Shown: one piece after another, positions 1 to 6,289 of the stretch
Layout of the letters: each line of letters begins with the position of its first letter
Position numbering within the stretch: position 1 is the stretch's first letter
Origin: Rhodospirillales bacterium
GTDB taxonomy: Bacteria > Pseudomonadota > Alphaproteobacteria > Rhodospirillales > 2-02-FULL-58-16
Length of the DNA stretch: 6,289 nt
Assembly (NCBI GenBank): GCA_021775195.1
Contig: JAJFIG010000371.1
Location: 1 to 6,289, forward strand
Reading direction: 5' to 3'
Position numbers and translations under genes: made by a program
Notes under the pieces: generated by a model
What the model was told of the DNA's origin: nothing
The model's database searches: none
The model's input: the letters and a program-made list of their open reading frames with translations, nothing else

Positions 1-746
1 CCGTGGGCGGCGTCCATGTAGGATTTCAGGTCCTTCTCAAGGATGCCGATTGTGTTGGCCGGGTCATAGCCCTCCCGGGCCCAGGAAATATCGTCGAGAT
101 GATCGCCGTACCAGGTGGCGCCGGAGCTGGTCCGCATGACATCGAGCAGGGCGCCGCGGTCCAGACCCAGTGCCTCGGCGGCCTTGAGTGCCTTGCGGAC
201 GACGGCGACGGAGGTTGCCGCCACCAGGTTATTGAGCACCTTGCAGGTCATGCCGGTGCCGGCGGCGCCCAGATGGTGGATGTCTTTGCCCATGGCACGG
301 AACAACGGCATCAGGGCGGCGACCTCCTCGTCATCGCCGCCGACCATGAAGGTGAGGGTGCCGTCCGCGGCCCGGTAGGGCGCCCCCGACATGGGTGCGT
401 CGATTACGGTAGTCGATTCCGGCACGAGGGCGGCGACCCGGGCGACGGCCGCCGGCGACAGGGTCGAACAGATGATCAAGCGGTCCGGCGGGTTGGATCC
501 GGTGAAAACTCCCTGGGCATCGAAGCACAGATCGAAAGTCTGACGGGCGTCCCGGACGACCGAGAGCACGGTGCCGGCGCGGGCGGCGAAGCGGGCCGGG
601 TCAGGCTCCATGTGGGGGGCGAAATCAGTGAACTCGGCAAGGGGCCGGATGTCGAACCCCTGCACGTTGAAGCCGGCGGCGAGCAACCGGCGGGCCATGG
701 GCAGGCCCATGGCCCCGCAGCCGGCGATGCCAAACGGTAAGGTCAT
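1..746 (-). CDS. NAD(P)-dependent beta-hydroxyacid dehydrogenase, 3-hydroxyisobutyrate dehydrogenase family (3' end cut by window edge)
   Basis: Cytosolic oxidoreductase that by family interconverts a beta-hydroxyacid and its semialdehyde or keto form using NAD(P); relatives include 3-hydroxyisobutyrate dehydrogenase, tartronate semialdehyde reductase and glyoxylate/succinic semialdehyde reductase. 248 codons are visible, and about 40-50 C-terminal residues are probably missing compared with the usual 290-300. The Rossmann domain comes first, with [13 protein letters not shown] at residues 6-18 (GxGxxG at 9-14). Asp32 at the end of the second strand (FDIRP) favours NAD over NADP, by inference. 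The substrate loop is at 117-136 ([16 protein letters not shown] at its core). The all-helical C-terminal domain opens with [11 protein letters not shown] at 163-173, which carries the presumed catalytic Lys169 and Asn173. A KDL motif at 238-240 is also typical. The start ATG at 744-746 is supported by AAGGGAG 9 nt upstream and by the glycine motif beginning at the normal distance. Oddity: the loop reads SGAPYRA where the family usually has SGGxxGA. Family assignment is firm; substrate is unknown. Confidence 0.9.
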   Translation of the reverse strand, partial: MTLPFGIAGCGAMGLPMARRLLAAGFNVQGFDIRPLAEFTDFAPHMEPDPARFAARAGTVLSVVRDARQTFDLCFDAQGVFTGSNPPDRLIICSTLSPAAVARVAALVPESTTVIDAPMSGAPYRAADGTLTFMVGGDDEEVAALMPLFRAMGKDIHHLGAAGTGMTCKVLNNLVAATSVAVVRKALKAAEALGLDRGALLDVMRTSSGATWYGDHLDDISWAREGYDPANTIGILEKDLKSYMDAAH

Positions 747-755
747 GGGCAACCG

Positions 756-762
756 CTCCCTT
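756..762 (-). promoter_or_regulatory. Ribosome binding site of the dehydrogenase gene
   Basis: The minus strand reads AAGGGAG here, a near-consensus Shine-Dalgarno sequence, with 9 nt between it and the ATG at 744-746. It decides that start over an in-frame TTG at 750-752, which would lie too close. The gene therefore has its own translation initiation signal and does not depend on coupling to gltD. Confidence 0.75.
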
Positions 763-780
763 GATTAGTTGGGGCCCGAG

Positions 781-799
781 GTCCGGCGCATTCCCGGAC
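781..799 (-). repeat. Small inverted repeat (6-bp stem, 7-nt loop) just after the gltD stop
   Basis: GTCCGG at 781-786 and CCGGAC at 794-799 are perfect inverted repeats around a 7-nt loop, starting 8 nt after the gltD stop codon. The transcript could form a GC-rich hairpin. No T-run follows on either strand, so this is not a standard intrinsic terminator. It might protect the 3' end of gltBD mRNA or cause partial attenuation before the next gene, or be chance in GC-rich DNA. The rest of the 61-bp gap (747-807) shows no clear -35/-10 promoter to my eye. Confidence 0.35.
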
Positions 800-807
800 A
801 GGTATCC

Positions 808-2250
808 TCAACGGGCCAGGTCGGACCTTCCCATGAGGAATTCGTCGACGGCGCGGGCGCACTGGCGGCCTTCGCGGATGGCCCAAACGACTAGGGACTG
901 GCCGCGGCGCATGTCGCCGGCGGAAAAAATCTTCGACACAGAGGTCTGGTAGGAGTCGGTGTCGGCGTCGACGTTGCCACGGCCGTCGAGCGCCACGCCG
1001 ATGTCGGCGAGCAATCCCTCGTGCACGGGATGGACGAATCCCATGGCAAGGAGAACCAGATCGGCCTTGATCTCGTCCTCGGTGTCCGGGACTTCGTGCA
1101 TGGAAAAGCGGCCGTCGTCACCGGTCCGCCACTCGACGCGTACCGTCTGCATGGCGCTTACCCGCCCGCCGCTGCCCTGAAACGCCTTGGTGGTCAGGGC
1201 CCAGTCCCGTTCGCAGCCTTCCTGGTGCGACGACGAGGTGCGCAGCTTCATGGGCCAGTTGGGCCAGGTCAGGTCCTTGTTTTCCTTCTCCGGCGGCTTG
1301 GGCATGATCTCGATCTGGGTGACGCTCTCGGCCCCCTGACGCAGTGACGTGCCGACACAGTCGGATCCCGTGTCGCCGCCACCGATGACGACGACATGTT
1401 TGCCTTCGGCGGTGATGCTGACGTCGGGCGGGATGAATTTGCCTGATACCCGGCGGTTCTGCTGGATCAGGAAATCCATGGCGAAATGAACGCCGGCGAG
1501 GTCCCGTCCGGGAACGGGCAGGTCGCGGGGTTTCTCGGCGCCGCCGGCAAGGACGATGGCATCATAGCGGTCGAGTAGGCGCTCGATGGGGACGTTGACG
1601 CCGACGTGGCTGTTGGCGCGGAAATCGACCCCCTCTGCCTGCATCTGGGCGATGCGCCGGTCGATGAGGTGCTTTTCCATCTTGAAGTCGGGGATGCCGA
1701 AACGCAGCAGGCCACCCATGCGCGGGCTCTTGTCGAGGACAACGACGTCATGACCGGCGCGCGCCAGCTGCTGAGCGCAGGCCAGTCCCGATGGACCCGA
1801 GCCGACGACCGCGACACGCTTGCCGGAGCGATGTTCGGCTATCTCTGGCTCGACCCATCCTTCCCGCCAGGCGTGGTCGATGACCGAACGCTCGATGGAC
1901 TTGATGGTCACCGGTGCGTCGACGATGTTCAGCGTGCACGACGCCTCGCAGGGAGCCGGACAGACCCGGCCGGTGAACTCCGGGAAGTTGTTGGTGGAAT
2001 GCAGGACCGTCAGCGCCTCGCGCCACTTGCCCCTGTACACCAGGTCGTTCCAGTCGGGGATGATGTTGTTGACCGGGCATCCCTGATGGCAATAAGGGAT
2101 GCCACAGTCCATACAGCGCGCGCCTTGCTGGCTGAGTTCCTCGTCGACCAGGGGGACAAGAAATTCGTGGTAGTGGGTGATGCGCTCCTCGACCGGTGCG
2201 TAACCCGGTTCGCGGGGGGATATTTCTAGAAATCCTGTGGGTTTACCCAT
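808..2250 (-). CDS. gltD: Glutamate synthase [NADPH] small (beta) subunit
   Basis: Electron-input subunit of bacterial NADPH-GOGAT: it oxidises NADPH on FAD and passes electrons through Fe-S clusters to the FMN of GltB. It is complete at 480 aa, the usual family length, and the N-terminus MGKPTGFLE is the classical GltD start. The N-terminal Fe-S region has Cys46, 49, 54 and 58 ([14 protein letters not shown]) and Cys97, 101 and 105 (CPAPCEASC), the cysteines expected for the low-potential 4Fe-4S centres. The FAD Rossmann motif [10 protein letters not shown] is at 146-155, followed by [15 protein letters not shown] at 179-193. The NADPH-binding motif [13 protein letters not shown] is at 286-298. 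The conserved [14 protein letters not shown] is at 337-350. The C-terminal flavin-contact segment [17 protein letters not shown] is at 442-458. All key motifs are intact. It starts 3 bp after the gltB stop, so the subunits are made from one message. Related Fe-S flavoproteins (dihydropyrimidine dehydrogenase N-terminal half, NfnB-like proteins) share this fold, but the gltB neighbour and the GltD-type N-terminus settle the call. Confidence 0.97.
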   Translation of the reverse strand: MGKPTGFLEISPREPGYAPVEERITHYHEFLVPLVDEELSQQGARCMDCGIPYCHQGCPVNNIIPDWNDLVYRGKWREALTVLHSTNNFPEFTGRVCPAPCEASCTLNIVDAPVTIKSIERSVIDHAWREGWVEPEIAEHRSGKRVAVVGSGPSGLACAQQLARAGHDVVVLDKSPRMGGLLRFGIPDFKMEKHLIDRRIAQMQAEGVDFRANSHVGVNVPIERLLDRYDAIVLAGGAEKPRDLPVPGRDLAGVHFAMDFLIQQNRRVSGKFIPPDVSITAEGKHVVVIGGGDTGSDCVGTSLRQGAESVTQIEIMPKPPEKENKDLTWPNWPMKLRTSSSHQEGCERDWALTTKAFQGSGGRVSAMQTVRVEWRTGDDGRFSMHEVPDTEDEIKADLVLLAMGFVHPVHEGLLADIGVALDGRGNVDADTDSYQTSVSKIFSAGDMRRGQSLVVWAIREGRQCARAVDEFLMGRSDLAR

Positions 2251-2253
2251 GGC

Positions 2254-6289
<4,036 letters not shown>

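Noticed and set aside
3..740. Plus-strand open frame of 245 codons at the left edge
   Set aside because: It is codon-aligned antisense to the dehydrogenase, whose minus-strand translation has a full GxGxxG motif, catalytic Lys and a good ribosome binding site. The plus product is low-complexity, rich in Gly, Ala, Arg and Asp, with no recognisable domain.
772..777. GGGCCC palindrome in the gap as an operator
   Set aside because: A 6-bp palindrome is too short and too likely in GC-rich sequence. No second half-site or flanking symmetry is seen.
1606..2229. Plus-strand open frame of 207 codons opposite gltD
   Set aside because: It is codon-aligned antisense to gltD and explained by the same lack of TTA, CTA and TCA codons. 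The shorter plus-strand frames at 1021-1347, 2422-2901 and 2956-3255 are also codon-aligned and rejected for the same reason.

Overview
The window is a GC-rich, densely coding stretch of bacterial chromosome with all three genes on the minus strand. In transcription order, right to left, they are: the large subunit of NADPH-dependent glutamate synthase (gltB, 5' end cut by the right edge), its small subunit (gltD, complete), and a beta-hydroxyacid dehydrogenase of the 3-hydroxyisobutyrate dehydrogenase family (3' end cut by the left edge). The strong G/C preference at third codon positions and the Azospirillum-like GltB/GltD sequences suggest an alphaproteobacterium, possibly of the Rhodospirillales type. 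That placement is inferred from sequence style only; no taxonomic marker is present.

Layout: 2254-6289 is gltB, 808-2250 is gltD, 747-807 is a 61-bp gap holding a small inverted repeat and a good ribosome binding site, and 1-746 is the dehydrogenase. Only 3 bp separate the gltB stop from the gltD start, so the two are almost certainly co-transcribed and probably translationally coupled. No stretch above 300 bp lacks a gene, and I see no RNA gene, mobile element, CRISPR array or convincing intrinsic terminator.

How the genes work together: GltD takes electrons from NADPH through FAD and Fe-S clusters to the GltB FMN site. GltB hydrolyses glutamine in its N-terminal amidotransferase domain, tunnels the ammonia to the synthase domain and reductively aminates 2-oxoglutarate, giving two glutamates (the GOGAT half of the GS-GOGAT ammonia assimilation route). 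The downstream dehydrogenase has no known role in this pathway. It may be read through from gltBD, but its substrate cannot be told from sequence.

This is essentially ordinary core-metabolism DNA. I found no undescribed system. The item most worth a second look is the non-consensus substrate loop of the dehydrogenase. The long plus-strand open frames are explained as codon-aligned shadows of the real genes.
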